Positions 35,173 through 43,971 of a DNA stretch of 64,000 bases are shown here, piece after piece; positions within the stretch are counted from its first letter, which is position 1; the number at the start of each line of letters is the position of its first letter. This stretch comes from Thermoguttaceae bacterium (GTDB lineage: Bacteria > Planctomycetota > Planctomycetia > Pirellulales > Thermoguttaceae): NCBI GenBank assembly GCA_017405595.1, contig JAFRAC010000007.1:310001-374000 (forward strand). The letters are read 5' to 3'. The translations under genes and the position numbers were made by a program. The notes below the pieces were generated by a model. It saw nothing but the letters and a program-made list of their open reading frames with translations, had not been told where the DNA came from and did no database searches.

Positions 35173-38078
35173 CGCTTTGATCTCTTCATGTATTTGGGCG
35201 TTGCGCTCAAAATGATGGAGTTCGTGTTCGATTCCGGAATGGCGATCACCTGCGACCCGAAGAGCTGGTGTTCCGAAATGGTGTCGCTGGTCAGTTCGAG
35301 TTTCGACTTTTCGGCGAGGTAGCTGTTGATGGCGCTGGCGATCGCGGCGGCGCGCACGGTCCGCAGGCGGATCGTTTCCAGCTTCCGCTCGTCGTCGGTG
35401 TCTTTCCGGTCGAGCGTGGTGATCAGCGCGTCGATCATTTTCAGGTCGCCCGGAGCGCCGGTCGCCAGAATCGAGTTCGTGCGTGTATCGACCGCGAACC
35501 GGACGGGCACAAAAGAAACTTCCCCTTTCGAGTTGGGAATCGACGGCATGCTTCCCGGATTCGAGGCCAGAATCGAGGCGAGCGTCTTCTGCAGCTGTGT
35601 GGCGTCGCTGTAGCGGATCGAGAAAATCTTGATTTGCCCCGTTTGCGCGGGAATGTCGAGCGCCTCGATGAGCATGGCGATCAGTTCCATACAGTCGCTC
35701 GGCGCCGTCACGATCAGCTGCTGCTTAAACGGGTCCGCGGCAATCTGGACGTTTTTCATGATTCCCGAGGAGATCAGTTTTTTGCTTTCGGCGTCGACCG
35801 AAAGGAATTCCAGAACCGGATACGGCGATCCGGTCGCGGCCGCGCCGGCCGTGGCGGGCAGAATCGCGTTGGTGATGGTCTGGCGCAGATCTTCGGCGAG
35901 CGTGTTTTTCAGCAGGAAGGTGCGGACTTCAAGCGCGACGTTCGAGCGGTTGACATCGACTTCCATCAAAATCCGCTGGATTTCCTCGAAATCGTTCGCG
36001 CTTGCCTGGATGATCAGCGAGTTGGTCGCCATGTCGGGAATCACGCGGATGCGGGGCGCCAGCCCTCCGGTATCGGCCGCCGCGGGGGGGAACGACTGGT
36101 TCAGCAGGGACGCGACCGACTGCGCGTTCTGATTTTTCAGGGAGACCACGTGCAGATCGCTTCCGCCGGCTTCGATCGGCTGGTCGAATGTCCGGATCAG
36201 ATCTTTCATCGATTCGAGGGCTTTTCCCCAGCCGACCAGCAAAATGGCGTTCGGATGCTGCATCGGATAGGCGAGTACGCGCCCCTGTTTGGTGAGGAAC
36301 ATCTCGGTGTAGAGACGCTGCAGCACACCTCCGAGCATGAGCGAGTTGATGTAGCGCAGGGGGTACATTTCGATCGAGGGGTTCGCTTTCGCCGCCAGCT
36401 CCTCGATCTTGGCGATCATGTCGGTAATCCGTTTCGCCTCGGCGGGCGGCGCGTCGATGATCACGATATCGAGGTCGGGAAGCACCGTCGGCACAAAGTC
36501 GGAGACCATGTTCAGGTCGTCCGTTCCGGGAAGGTCGCTCTGCCCCCCGTCGTCCTGGAACGCGGCCTGGCGGATTGCGGAAGACTCTCCCGCGCGCTCC
36601 CGGCTGCCGAGTGTGTATTCGGCGGTCGAAACGGCGCCGTCCTTCTTCGGAAGGGGAATGCCGGTCGAATCGGTTCCGCTGCTGCGCAGCGCCTCGCTTT
36701 GTGTTTTGAATATCGCTTCGAGCTTTTTCGAGTCGGCGCTGCGGATCTGAATGTAGAACGGCGTTTGGCCTTCCCGCCCTTCCCGGTCCATCGTTTCGAT
36801 CAGCGTACGCATCTGTTCGCAGAGCGGTTTGCTGCCGACCATCAGGATGGTCTGCATGCTCGGCTCGAAAACGATTTCGCAGCTGGGCGCGTCCTGCTCC
36901 TGACCCTGCCTCGCCTTTTTGACGAAACGCCAGACATGCCGCTGGCGCTGGGCGGGGGTCAGGCCGGCTTCCTCGTCCGATTTCGGGAACGTCTTGACAA
37001 TCCGGTCTTTAAACAGGTCGGCAAGCTGCGACTCCAGTGTGTCAAGATTCTTATAGACGGGGGAATAACCGATCTTGAACGCCGAACCGGAAAGGTCGGC
37101 CGATTCGGGGCGTGCCGCGGGCAGAACCGCCGTCTGCCGGGACGGCGCCTTGACGGGACCGATCCCGAGCGAGGCCAGGTCGGTGCGGATCGGCTCCTGA
37201 AGAGCCGTGGGCGCGTAAACCATAATGATCTCTTCGTCCCGGTCGGAAGTGATCATCACGTTCGGAATGCTCTTGTATTTCCCTTTCAGGCCGGCGGTGA
37301 CCATCTCGATCTTGGCGCGCGGGCAGCCGTAGACCGAGACATCGGGGGTTTCCGGGCTCGCTTTTTCGGGGAGCCGGTTCGGGTCGTCCGTGCCGAAAAC
37401 GCGTGTGCCCATTTCCGACTCGGTCACGGGGAAAACGGCGTTTTCATTTTCCCACCGCGTTTCGACCATCCGGTTTTCATTCGGGTCGTAATACGCGCCC
37501 GAAGGGGCGTTCTGCGGTTCGGGTTCCGCCGGAGCCTGAGCCGGCACGGCGGCGACGCCGTAATCGACTCCTTCCCCTGAAAGCTGGAGATTGACGTCCA
37601 TACGGGGAATGAGCTGGTCGGCCGTCGCCAGAATCCGTTCCGGAGCGGTCAGGGTCAGTGTCCGCTGGTCATCGTCGGCGTTCCAGTCGACCTGGGCCCG
37701 CTGTTCGGGCGGAATGAGGGAAACAAAGCGTTCGGCGAGCTGGCTGGGAAGGCTTTCCGCCGGATGGTAAACGCGTGTATCTTTCGTTTCGGCATAGATG
37801 CTCGGCCGGGGCCGGTCGGGGGAAGGAGCGTCGTTCTGCGCGAGAAGAGCGGGGCTGTCGAGCCCGGAATCGGACGCGAGTTCTTCGTCGCTGACAAGGG
37901 AAGCGTCAGCCTCTTCGGCCGCCGCGCCGGGGGCGCGGAAGACCGAAAGGACGCCGAAAAGCGCGCCGCCCAATATCATATATATCACATTTGCCAACAC
38001 GAAAGCGCGGAGTTGCCGAACCGTGTTCCGCGTCCGGCATCCGGGGCGATCGTGTTTTAATTGCGTCAGAATGTGCAT
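35169..38078 (-). CDS. Secretin, N-terminal part (periplasmic N-domains)
   Basis: The 969-residue product has an N-terminal membrane segment (NVIYMILGGALFGVLSVF), then several repeats of the secretin N-domain pattern (for example VSLKNQNAQSVASLLNQSF, NSLIIQASANDFEEIQRIL, FSIRYSDATQLQKTLASIL and TNSIILSATPKYM). These build the periplasmic rings of GspD-like secretins. It ends abruptly after PKYMKRSKR where related proteins continue into the pore domain, which lies in the next frame. The start at 38078 is the first ATG; the open frame extends to a TTG at 38105. A TTGAAC-N17-TACAAT promoter lies upstream. With the lipoprotein it forms a three-frame operon. Confidence 0.8.
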   Translation of the reverse strand: MHILTQLKHDRPGCRTRNTVRQLRAFVLANVIYMILGGALFGVLSVFRAPGAAAEEADASLVSDEELASDSGLDSPALLAQNDAPSPDRPRPSIYAETKDTRVYHPAESLPSQLAERFVSLIPPEQRAQVDWNADDDQRTLTLTAPERILATADQLIPRMDVNLQLSGEGVDYGVAAVPAQAPAEPEPQNAPSGAYYDPNENRMVETRWENENAVFPVTESEMGTRVFGTDDPNRLPEKASPETPDVSVYGCPRAKIEMVTAGLKGKYKSIPNVMITSDRDEEIIMVYAPTALQEPIRTDLASLGIGPVKAPSRQTAVLPAARPESADLSGSAFKIGYSPVYKNLDTLESQLADLFKDRIVKTFPKSDEEAGLTPAQRQRHVWRFVKKARQGQEQDAPSCEIVFEPSMQTILMVGSKPLCEQMRTLIETMDREGREGQTPFYIQIRSADSKKLEAIFKTQSEALRSSGTDSTGIPLPKKDGAVSTAEYTLGSRERAGESSAIRQAAFQDDGGQSDLPGTDDLNMVSDFVPTVLPDLDIVIIDAPPAEAKRITDMIAKIEELAAKANPSIEMYPLRYINSLMLGGVLQRLYTEMFLTKQGRVLAYPMQHPNAILLVGWGKALESMKDLIRTFDQPIEAGGSDLHVVSLKNQNAQSVASLLNQSFPPAAADTGGLAPRIRVIPDMATNSLIIQASANDFEEIQRILMEVDVNRSNVALEVRTFLLKNTLAEDLRQTITNAILPATAGAAATGSPYPVLEFLSVDAESKKLISSGIMKNVQIAADPFKQQLIVTAPSDCMELIAMLIEALDIPAQTGQIKIFSIRYSDATQLQKTLASILASNPGSMPSIPNSKGEVSFVPVRFAVDTRTNSILATGAPGDLKMIDALITTLDRKDTDDERKLETIRLRTVRAAAIASAINSYLAEKSKLELTSDTISEHQLFGSQVIAIPESNTNSIILSATPKYMKRSKR

Positions 38079-38146
38079 TTCAAGTAATTCATTCCAGCAA
38101 ATCAATCTCGTCGGAGCCCCAGCTCGAGACTGAGGATTCGGCGGAA

Positions 38147-38175
38147 TTGTAGAGAATTATCAGGAACGGTTCAAG
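38147..38175 (-). promoter_or_regulatory. Promoter of the secretin operon
   Basis: The minus strand reads TTGAAC, 17 bases, TACAAT, about 69 bases before the predicted start codon. Confidence 0.6.
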
Positions 38176-38296
38176 GGATCTTTTTCCCCTCGTTTTCCCC
38201 CTCGCCGGCCCGGGCCAAGGGGGTGCGGTGAAAGAGAAAATGAGCGTTTTTTGCCCCCTTCGGGGAGGCGAATTGAACCGGATTCGAAAGCGGGGG

Positions 38297-38330
38297 AAAA
38301 GAAACGGGCGTCCCGCCGGCGGGACGCCCG
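38297..38330 (-). terminator. Terminator of the DUF1573 gene
   Basis: A 26-base perfect palindrome (38305-38330, arms CGGGCGTCCCGCC) is followed on the minus strand by TTTCTTTT. Confidence 0.8.
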
Positions 38331-38361
38331 GGCCTGATTGGGGGACGGGACCGAAGAGACT

Positions 38362-39627
38362 CTACGGGCCGACGGTGAAGGAGACCGGCAGAACAACCTG
38401 TTCCTTTTCGGGATCGGAACCGATTTCCATGACGATTTCCCCGGTTTCGGCGAGGCCAGGCCCGGAAAAGCGCTGCTGGGGGGATCCGGCGGGAATTTCG
38501 ACGGCGGCGTCGACCCACTTGACCGGCATCGATTTCTGCGCTTCCGGATCGAGGAACTGGAACGAGACATGGAGCCAGTCGGGGCGCGTGCTGACGAGCC
38601 GTACGGTCTCTTCATTGGCGATGAACGCCGGGTTGTCGAAGGTCAGGCGGAACGACTCGGTCTGTCCGCGCGCCGAGGAGACCGGTCCGATCGCCAGCTG
38701 ACCGGTCTTGCGCTTGTCGTATTTCGTCCCCGAAATGGAGACCGACCCGACGATCTGTCCCTCGACCATCAGTTCCAAAAGGGGCTGTTCCGGCCGATGC
38801 GTCTTGAAGCGGACCGTTTCCTGAAACGCCCCTTGCGCCAGGCCGGGCAGAACGGTCAGGGTTCCCCGAATGAGAGAGGTCGCTTTGCCGAGGACCGGGT
38901 TCGTCTTTTCCTCTTCGGTCATCTCATCGGGCGCGGCGGCCGTGAGCGTAACCCGAAAATGGTCCGGGTCCCAGACCGTCACATCGCCGTCTTCGATGCT
39001 GAGCGGAAGAGGATTGCCGTCGGCATCGGTGCCGAACCCGAGGATATGAAATTCCCGCGACTGCTCTTCGCCGTTCGATATTCCGGAAAAGAGAAGCTGG
39101 TTCGGATGGGCGACCACCGGCGAGGAGAAAAGCCCTTTGACGTTGAAAAAGATCTCGGGGCGGACCGGGTCGTTTGTCGAGATGATGACCGACTGTTTGA
39201 AGCTTCCGCCCCCCCGTTCGGCGTCCCACTTGACGTTGACCGTGGTTGATTCCCCCGGCTGGAGCGTCTTTTTCGCGATATGAAACTCGGTGCAGTAGCA
39301 GGATTTCGTTTTCTCTTTGAGCGTGAGCGGGGCGGTGCCGGTATTTTGGACAGGAAAATCGTGTGAGCCGGTTACCGTCTCCCTGTTTTTTTCCTTGACG
39401 CCGAAATCGTACTCAATTTCGGGTGTTTCGACCCGGGGGGCCTTGATCTTTCCGGCGAGCGCTTCCTCGGCGGCGGTCTGAGCGGCCTGCCGGCGCGATT
39501 CCCAGTAATCGGGATTTTCCACGGAAACCGACCACGACCGCCCGGCCATGCCGGTATAGGCGAGAACGATTCCCAGAACCGCGCCGATGAGGATCCCGCC
39601 CAATGCCGCGTAAACAGTTTTTTTCAT
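38362..39627 (-). CDS. Membrane-anchored DUF1573 protein
   Basis: The 421-residue protein has one N-terminal membrane segment (YAALGGILIGAVLGIVLAY) and then an Ig-like DUF1573 domain (EIEYDFGVKEKNRETVTGSHDFPVQNTGTAPLTL, with the Cys pair SCYCTEF and STTVNVKWD). Two further beta-rich repeats follow. DUF1573 proteins are abundant in planctomycetes and Bacteroidetes; no activity is known. GGAG lies five bases before the second of two adjacent ATGs. That ATG overlaps the rsmD stop (TGATG), so the two genes are translationally coupled. Confidence 0.8.
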   Translation of the reverse strand: MKKTVYAALGGILIGAVLGIVLAYTGMAGRSWSVSVENPDYWESRRQAAQTAAEEALAGKIKAPRVETPEIEYDFGVKEKNRETVTGSHDFPVQNTGTAPLTLKEKTKSCYCTEFHIAKKTLQPGESTTVNVKWDAERGGGSFKQSVIISTNDPVRPEIFFNVKGLFSSPVVAHPNQLLFSGISNGEEQSREFHILGFGTDADGNPLPLSIEDGDVTVWDPDHFRVTLTAAAPDEMTEEEKTNPVLGKATSLIRGTLTVLPGLAQGAFQETVRFKTHRPEQPLLELMVEGQIVGSVSISGTKYDKRKTGQLAIGPVSSARGQTESFRLTFDNPAFIANEETVRLVSTRPDWLHVSFQFLDPEAQKSMPVKWVDAAVEIPAGSPQQRFSGPGLAETGEIVMEIGSDPEKEQVVLPVSFTVGP

Positions 39628-40526
39628 CATGACTCCGGGTTGCGAGGGGTAAGGAAGATGCCGATTTCGGCGGGAGGATAGCTTCGCCGTTTCTTTTCGG
39701 GAATCTCGACGCCGAGCAGGCCGAAATCGAACCGCGCGTCCGATTCAACGACAAAGACCGATTCCGGAGGGGCGGCGTGCCGAAGGGCGGCAAGGAGTTC
39801 CAGCATATCGGCCCGCCGCGAAACGAAAAAGTCGTAAGGGGGCGAACAGAAGACGAGCCACGGGCGGCCGTCGGGGAGCGGAGAGCGGAAATGGGCCGCG
39901 GAGACCGGTTCCCCCTTTTCTTTGGCGGCGTTCAGTTCGGCGAGCTCCTTTCCCCAGAAGAAGACGTCGGTAACCGTCAGGCCGATTTTCCCCCTGAGCT
40001 CGGGGGCCCTCTCTTCGACCAGCGCGATATTCCGCCGAATGACGCGGGCCGAAGGGAAATGGATTTCCAGAAGTGTCGCCGATTCGGCGCCGCGGCTCAG
40101 CGCCTCAAACGCCAGCGCCCCGGTTCCGGAGAAAAGGTCGATCACATGACGGCCCGCCGAATAGGTGCCCATCAGGTTGAAAACCGATTCGCGGATACGG
40201 TCTTTCATCGGACGGACGCGGTGATCCCCGCCGTATTCGAGCTTGAGGGCTTTTAACTTTCCCCCGATGATCCGCAGGCCGGCTTTTTTGCCGCGGTCCC
40301 CCGGCTGGCTGCCGACGTCGCGCGTCTTTTTTCCCCGGGCCGGGAGCGGGGCCGGTTCGGCGGAAGGGGCGGGCTCCCCCTTCGGACGCCTGCGGCCGCG
40401 GGACGGTTCTTCCAACTGAAACGCGCCGCGGTGCGACTCGTAATATTTCAGGAAGTCGCGGCTGCTCAGGCCGGAAGGAACTTTTTCGGATGAACTTTCG
40501 GGTTGCCGTTTCTTTCGTGAGGGCAT
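39627..40526 (-). CDS. rsmD: 16S rRNA (guanine(966)-N(2))-methyltransferase RsmD
   Basis: The methyltransferase core starts at LRIIGGKLKALKL, followed by RPMKDRIRESVFNLMG, the SAM-binding DLFSGTGALAFEALSRGA and the catalytic motif as SPPYDFF (usually DPPF/Y). It methylates G966 of 16S rRNA. The core is preceded by an 85-residue basic, Pro/Glu-rich N-terminal extension that is absent from E. coli RsmD (about 200 residues). The start at 40526 (MPSRKKRQ) is a judgement; the frame is open to 40613, but that stretch overlaps the divergent promoter region. It is coupled to the DUF1573 gene. Confidence 0.88.
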   Translation of the reverse strand: MPSRKKRQPESSSEKVPSGLSSRDFLKYYESHRGAFQLEEPSRGRRRPKGEPAPSAEPAPLPARGKKTRDVGSQPGDRGKKAGLRIIGGKLKALKLEYGGDHRVRPMKDRIRESVFNLMGTYSAGRHVIDLFSGTGALAFEALSRGAESATLLEIHFPSARVIRRNIALVEERAPELRGKIGLTVTDVFFWGKELAELNAAKEKGEPVSAAHFRSPLPDGRPWLVFCSPPYDFFVSRRADMLELLAALRHAAPPESVFVVESDARFDFGLLGVEIPEKKRRSYPPAEIGIFLTPRNPES

Positions 40527-40551
40527 GGCGGGCTCGGAAATGAAGCTCTTC

Positions 40552-40580
40552 TTGAGTATTTCAGAAATCTCTCCTATAAT
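40552..40580 (+). promoter_or_regulatory. Promoter of the cyclophilin gene
   Basis: TTGAGT (40552-40557), a 17-base spacer and a perfect TATAAT (40575-40580). A minus-strand TATTAT overlaps the same -10, so rsmD may be transcribed divergently from here. Confidence 0.7.
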
Positions 40581-40633
40581 AGCACAAACCGGCGTTTTTG
40601 TAACGGAGTCCATTGAACGTGCAGAGAAAAATC

Positions 40634-41782
40634 ATGAAAAAAAGAGTCTTCCTTTCGGCGGCTGTCCTTGCAGCTTTCTTTCTGGTTTTCGGCTTTTCGG
40701 CGCTTTCCGCCCAGTCCGCGCCCGACGCGGTTCAGGCCTATCACGACCAGATGCAGCTTTACAAGAATCATCTCAAAGAACTGCGCGAGCTGAAGCAGGA
40801 ATATCAGACCGCGTCTGCCGAGCGGAAAGATGAAATCCAGAGCCAGTTCACCCCTCTTCTTCAAGAGACGAGCCTCCTCCAGAAGACCCTCGTTCCCCTG
40901 GCGATCAGCGCGTTTCAGGCGCAGGACGGCCAGGACGAGGAACTTTCCGTCTTCCTGATGTCGATGCTCGATAAAGACGTTGTTGTGACCGAAGATTACG
41001 AAACCGCTTACGAAATCGCCAAGGCGCTCGACGGGTCGATCCCCGAACAGTACAGCTACCTTTACGCTTACGGGGCCTACGCGGCGTTTAACGTGATGGC
41101 GCTCGACGATGCCGAGTCCTTCTTCCGGAAGGCAGCGGAAAACGGCGGCCTGGAAGGGCTCCGCAAACAGGATCCGCGCGGCGAACTTCAGATTCCCGCG
41201 ATGATCACCCAGGTCCTCCCCCAGTACCGGAAACTCTGGGCCGACGAGCAGGCCGCGCGCGAAAAGGATGCCGCCGAAGAACTCCCACGTGTTCTGCTCC
41301 GGACCAGCAAGGGGGATATCGTTCTCGAACTCTTTTTACGGGAAGCGCCCGAAGCGGTCGGGAATTTCATGACCCTTGTCAGCCAGAAGTATTATGACGG
41401 CGTTCCCTTCCACCGGGTCCTGGCGCACTTTATGGCGCAGGGGGGCGATCCGACCGGTACCGGCGCCGGCGGACCGGGTTACTGCATTAAAGACGAGTGC
41501 AAAAAACCGGGCGCCCGTATGCACTTCCGCGGTTCTCTGAGTATGGCGAAGACGGCCGCGCCCGATACCGGCGGTTCGCAGTTCTTCCTCTGCTTCATTC
41601 CGACCTCGCACCTGAACGGCCAGCACACCGTGTTCGGACGGGTTGTCGAAGGACTTGATGTCCTTTCGGAACTGCAGCGGATCAATCCCGAGGGGAGGAA
41701 CCTTCCCGCGCCCGACCGCATTGTTGAAGCGCGGATTTTACGCGGCGAACCGACCCCGTTTACCAAATTGCCGGAAAAATAG
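40634..41782 (+). CDS. Secreted cyclophilin-type peptidyl-prolyl isomerase
   Basis: The 382-residue product has a signal peptide (MKKRVFLSAAVLAAFFLVFGFSALSA), a helical coiled-coil-like N-terminal part (residues 30-215) and a C-terminal cyclophilin domain (about 218-375). The catalytic strand FHRVLAHFMAQGGDPTGTG, SMAKTAAPDTGGSQFFLCF and HTVFGRVVEG are intact. It probably assists folding of exported proteins in the periplasm. An AGAGAAAAATC segment precedes the ATG at 40634; an in-frame ATG at 40613 is less likely. Confidence 0.9.
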   Translation: MKKRVFLSAAVLAAFFLVFGFSALSAQSAPDAVQAYHDQMQLYKNHLKELRELKQEYQTASAERKDEIQSQFTPLLQETSLLQKTLVPLAISAFQAQDGQDEELSVFLMSMLDKDVVVTEDYETAYEIAKALDGSIPEQYSYLYAYGAYAAFNVMALDDAESFFRKAAENGGLEGLRKQDPRGELQIPAMITQVLPQYRKLWADEQAAREKDAAEELPRVLLRTSKGDIVLELFLREAPEAVGNFMTLVSQKYYDGVPFHRVLAHFMAQGGDPTGTGAGGPGYCIKDECKKPGARMHFRGSLSMAKTAAPDTGGSQFFLCFIPTSHLNGQHTVFGRVVEGLDVLSELQRINPEGRNLPAPDRIVEARILRGEPTPFTKLPEK

Positions 41783-41846
41783 TTACATCTTAACCGTATC
41801 CCGCACCGACAGCGCGGTAAAGTCCGGCTCAGGTCTCCTTCGGAGG

Positions 41847-41874
41847 TTGACGAAAGTTTAAAAGCGGGTATACT
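41847..41874 (+). promoter_or_regulatory. Promoter of the response regulator
   Basis: TTGACG and TATACT are 16 bases apart, about 95 bases before the start codon. Confidence 0.6.
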
Positions 41875-41968
41875 GAGTGAGGTAGGAAGGTTTGGCTTCC
41901 TTTGGTTCGATTTCCCCCTGTCTACGCCTAGTTTACGAGCGCGGTACGAAGTTAGATTGGTTTTGTCA

Positions 41969-42397
41969 ATGAGTGAAGCACAAGAAGAGAGGAAAACTAT
42001 CCTTATCGTCGACGATGATCCTGAAATTTCCGAGTCGATGCGTCTGACGTTAGAAGCAAACGGATATCGAGTTTTGGCCGCGCGTGACGGCAACGCGGGG
42101 CTGGTTTTGGCCGAACGGGAAAATCCCGATCTCATTGTTCTGGATATGATGATGCCCAAGCGGAGCGGGTTTTTGGTCGTCGAGGCCCTTCGCCAGACCG
42201 ACGCCTTTACCACCCCGATTGTGATGGTGACCGCCAACGACGGAAACCGCCACAAAGACTATGCCTTAAAGCTCGGTGTCGATGCCTATATCCGGAAGCC
42301 TTTCCCGATGGACCTTCTTGTCACGACGGTCCGGAAGGTTCTCGACGGCACCTACGTTCAGGAAAAAGACGAAGACGCCGAAGAACACAAAGCGTAG
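41969..42397 (+). CDS. Single-domain response regulator (CheY-like)
   Basis: The 142-residue protein is one receiver domain: acidic pocket VDDDPEIS (15-17), phosphoacceptor Asp59 in VLDMMMP, Thr in MVTAND and Lys in YIRKPF. There is no output domain; the C-terminal tail is acidic (EKDEDAEEHKA). It probably acts by protein contact downstream of an unlinked kinase. It is monocistronic, between its own promoter and a strong terminator. Confidence 0.92.
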   Translation: MSEAQEERKTILIVDDDPEISESMRLTLEANGYRVLAARDGNAGLVLAERENPDLIVLDMMMPKRSGFLVVEALRQTDAFTTPIVMVTANDGNRHKDYALKLGVDAYIRKPFPMDLLVTTVRKVLDGTYVQEKDEDAEEHKA

Positions 42398-42417
42398 GTA
42401 TTGCGGGTCTCTCCCAA

Positions 42418-42458
42418 GCCAATAAAAAAGGAGCCGGTCCGGCTCCTTTTTTATTGGC
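42418..42458. terminator. Bidirectional terminator
   Basis: A near-perfect palindrome with arms AAAAAAGGAGCCGG and CCGGCTCCTTTTTT lies between two converging genes and can serve both. Confidence 0.9.
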
Positions 42459-42479
42459 TTTTTCGCGGGGGGAAACCGG

Positions 42480-43784
42480 TTATTCGCCGCTGAGCCTTCT
42501 GATCTGCACATCGAACGTGTGTCCCCGGCGGACGCGGCGCACTTTGAACTCAACCCCGTTGAGGACGATCTGGTCGCCGCGCCGGGTTTCGCGCCCGAGA
42601 CGCTCTTCAAGCCACGCATCGAGCGATTTGGAGTCGTCTTTGGCGGAGGCGAAATCGTAACCGTGCTCGCTCGGAGCGTGAAGGATGTCGTGTGTGACAA
42701 TTTTGCGGACCCGGTGCATGGCGCATCCGCCGCCGACCAGAAGGATGTTGTTGCGCAAATGGTGGACCTGCGTCGGAAGGGCGTCGAACTCGTCGTCGAG
42801 TTCGCCCACCAGTTCCTCGATGATGTCCTCGAGCGTCACCATGCCGACACACGCGCCGCTCTTGTCCCGAACCATCGCCAGGTGCTCATGCTTTTGTGTG
42901 AAAAGAACCAGGAGGTCCGACGCGGGCGCATCGACATCGGCAAAGGCGATCGGATGAACGATCCCCTTGAAATGGCGCGCTTCCGGCTCCAGCTTCTGGA
43001 GCGCGATGATCTCCTTGAAATTGACGTAGCCGATGATCTTTTCCTTGTCGGGCGTTTTGTTCGTCTTTTCGTAGACGGGGAAACGCGTGTGCGCGTCGAC
43101 ATAGGCGATCTCAACCGCCTCTTCCAGCGTAAGATCGCTCGAAAGGAGTACGACGTCTTCGATCGGGATCATCACGTCCGAAGCCTTTTGCCGGGAAAGC
43201 CCGGCGGCGGCGACAATGATCCCCTCCTGCTGTGAGCCGATCTGCTGATTCTGCCGCGCCAAAGCGGCCATGTACCGCAGCTCCTCGACACCGGCCGTGT
43301 GTTCCGTTTTGCTCCCCTTCGGCATGAAGGGGCGGTTGAACCAGTAGATCACTTTCGAGATGGGGTCCAGGACGCGCGTCATCCAGTAAAGGGGATAGGC
43401 AAGCCATCGGGCAACCGTCTTGCTGTAGCGGATGCCGATCGTTTTCGGCAGGATTTCCGTGTATTGCAGCGTTGCAAAGGTGAAAAGCACGGAAAAGGCG
43501 ATCAGGATGAGCCTCTGATGGCCCACCGCTTCGCACATGACCGCCAGTTCGTTTCCGGCAACCGTCGCGCCGATGGTATGCGCCGCCGTGTTGAGAATGA
43601 GAATGGCGGAGATCGGCCCGTCGGTCGATCTTTTAAAACCGTTCCAGATCTCTCCGATCTTCGGCGACGTTTCGGCAATTTCGGCGACCTGGATCGGAGT
43701 GATGCTCAGCAGCACGGATTCCATTAAGGAACAAAACGAGGAAATCACCAACGCCGCAAGGACACTGACAATGAAGATAACCAT
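42480..43784 (-). CDS. CNNM/CorC-like transmembrane protein with CBS pair
   Basis: The 434-residue protein has a CNNM (DUF21) membrane domain (residues 1-165, about four segments, with SSFCSLMESVLLSITP and LPKTIGIRYS), a CBS-domain pair (about 200-330, including DVMIPIEDVVLL and VTLEDIIEELVGE) and a C-terminal CorC/HlyC domain (345-430). The family is linked to magnesium or cobalt efflux. A TTGCCC-N17-TATAAT promoter with an extended -10 lies upstream. It converges on the response regulator. Confidence 0.9.
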   Translation of the reverse strand: MVIFIVSVLAALVISSFCSLMESVLLSITPIQVAEIAETSPKIGEIWNGFKRSTDGPISAILILNTAAHTIGATVAGNELAVMCEAVGHQRLILIAFSVLFTFATLQYTEILPKTIGIRYSKTVARWLAYPLYWMTRVLDPISKVIYWFNRPFMPKGSKTEHTAGVEELRYMAALARQNQQIGSQQEGIIVAAAGLSRQKASDVMIPIEDVVLLSSDLTLEEAVEIAYVDAHTRFPVYEKTNKTPDKEKIIGYVNFKEIIALQKLEPEARHFKGIVHPIAFADVDAPASDLLVLFTQKHEHLAMVRDKSGACVGMVTLEDIIEELVGELDDEFDALPTQVHHLRNNILLVGGGCAMHRVRKIVTHDILHAPSEHGYDFASAKDDSKSLDAWLEERLGRETRRGDQIVLNGVEFKVRRVRRGHTFDVQIRRLSGE

Positions 43785-43896
43785 TCGGGTGAAAAAACAT
43801 CCTTTCCTGTTCGAGGGACCGCCGCTCTTTTGGGTGTCCGGCTACGGTATAAGGAACCGTTTCGGCGCGCGGCGGCAAAAATTTTCCGGTTCGCCG

Positions 43897-43925
43897 ATTA
43901 TATCAGAGGATTCCGAAAAGGGCAA
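43897..43925 (-). promoter_or_regulatory. Promoter of the CNNM/CBS gene
   Basis: The minus strand reads TTGCCC, 17 bases, TATAAT, with TGA just before the -10 (extended -10). Confidence 0.65.
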
Positions 43926-43971
43926 TTCTCATCAAACGGCAGCCGTTCCGAGACGCCTGCGGGAATACCGG

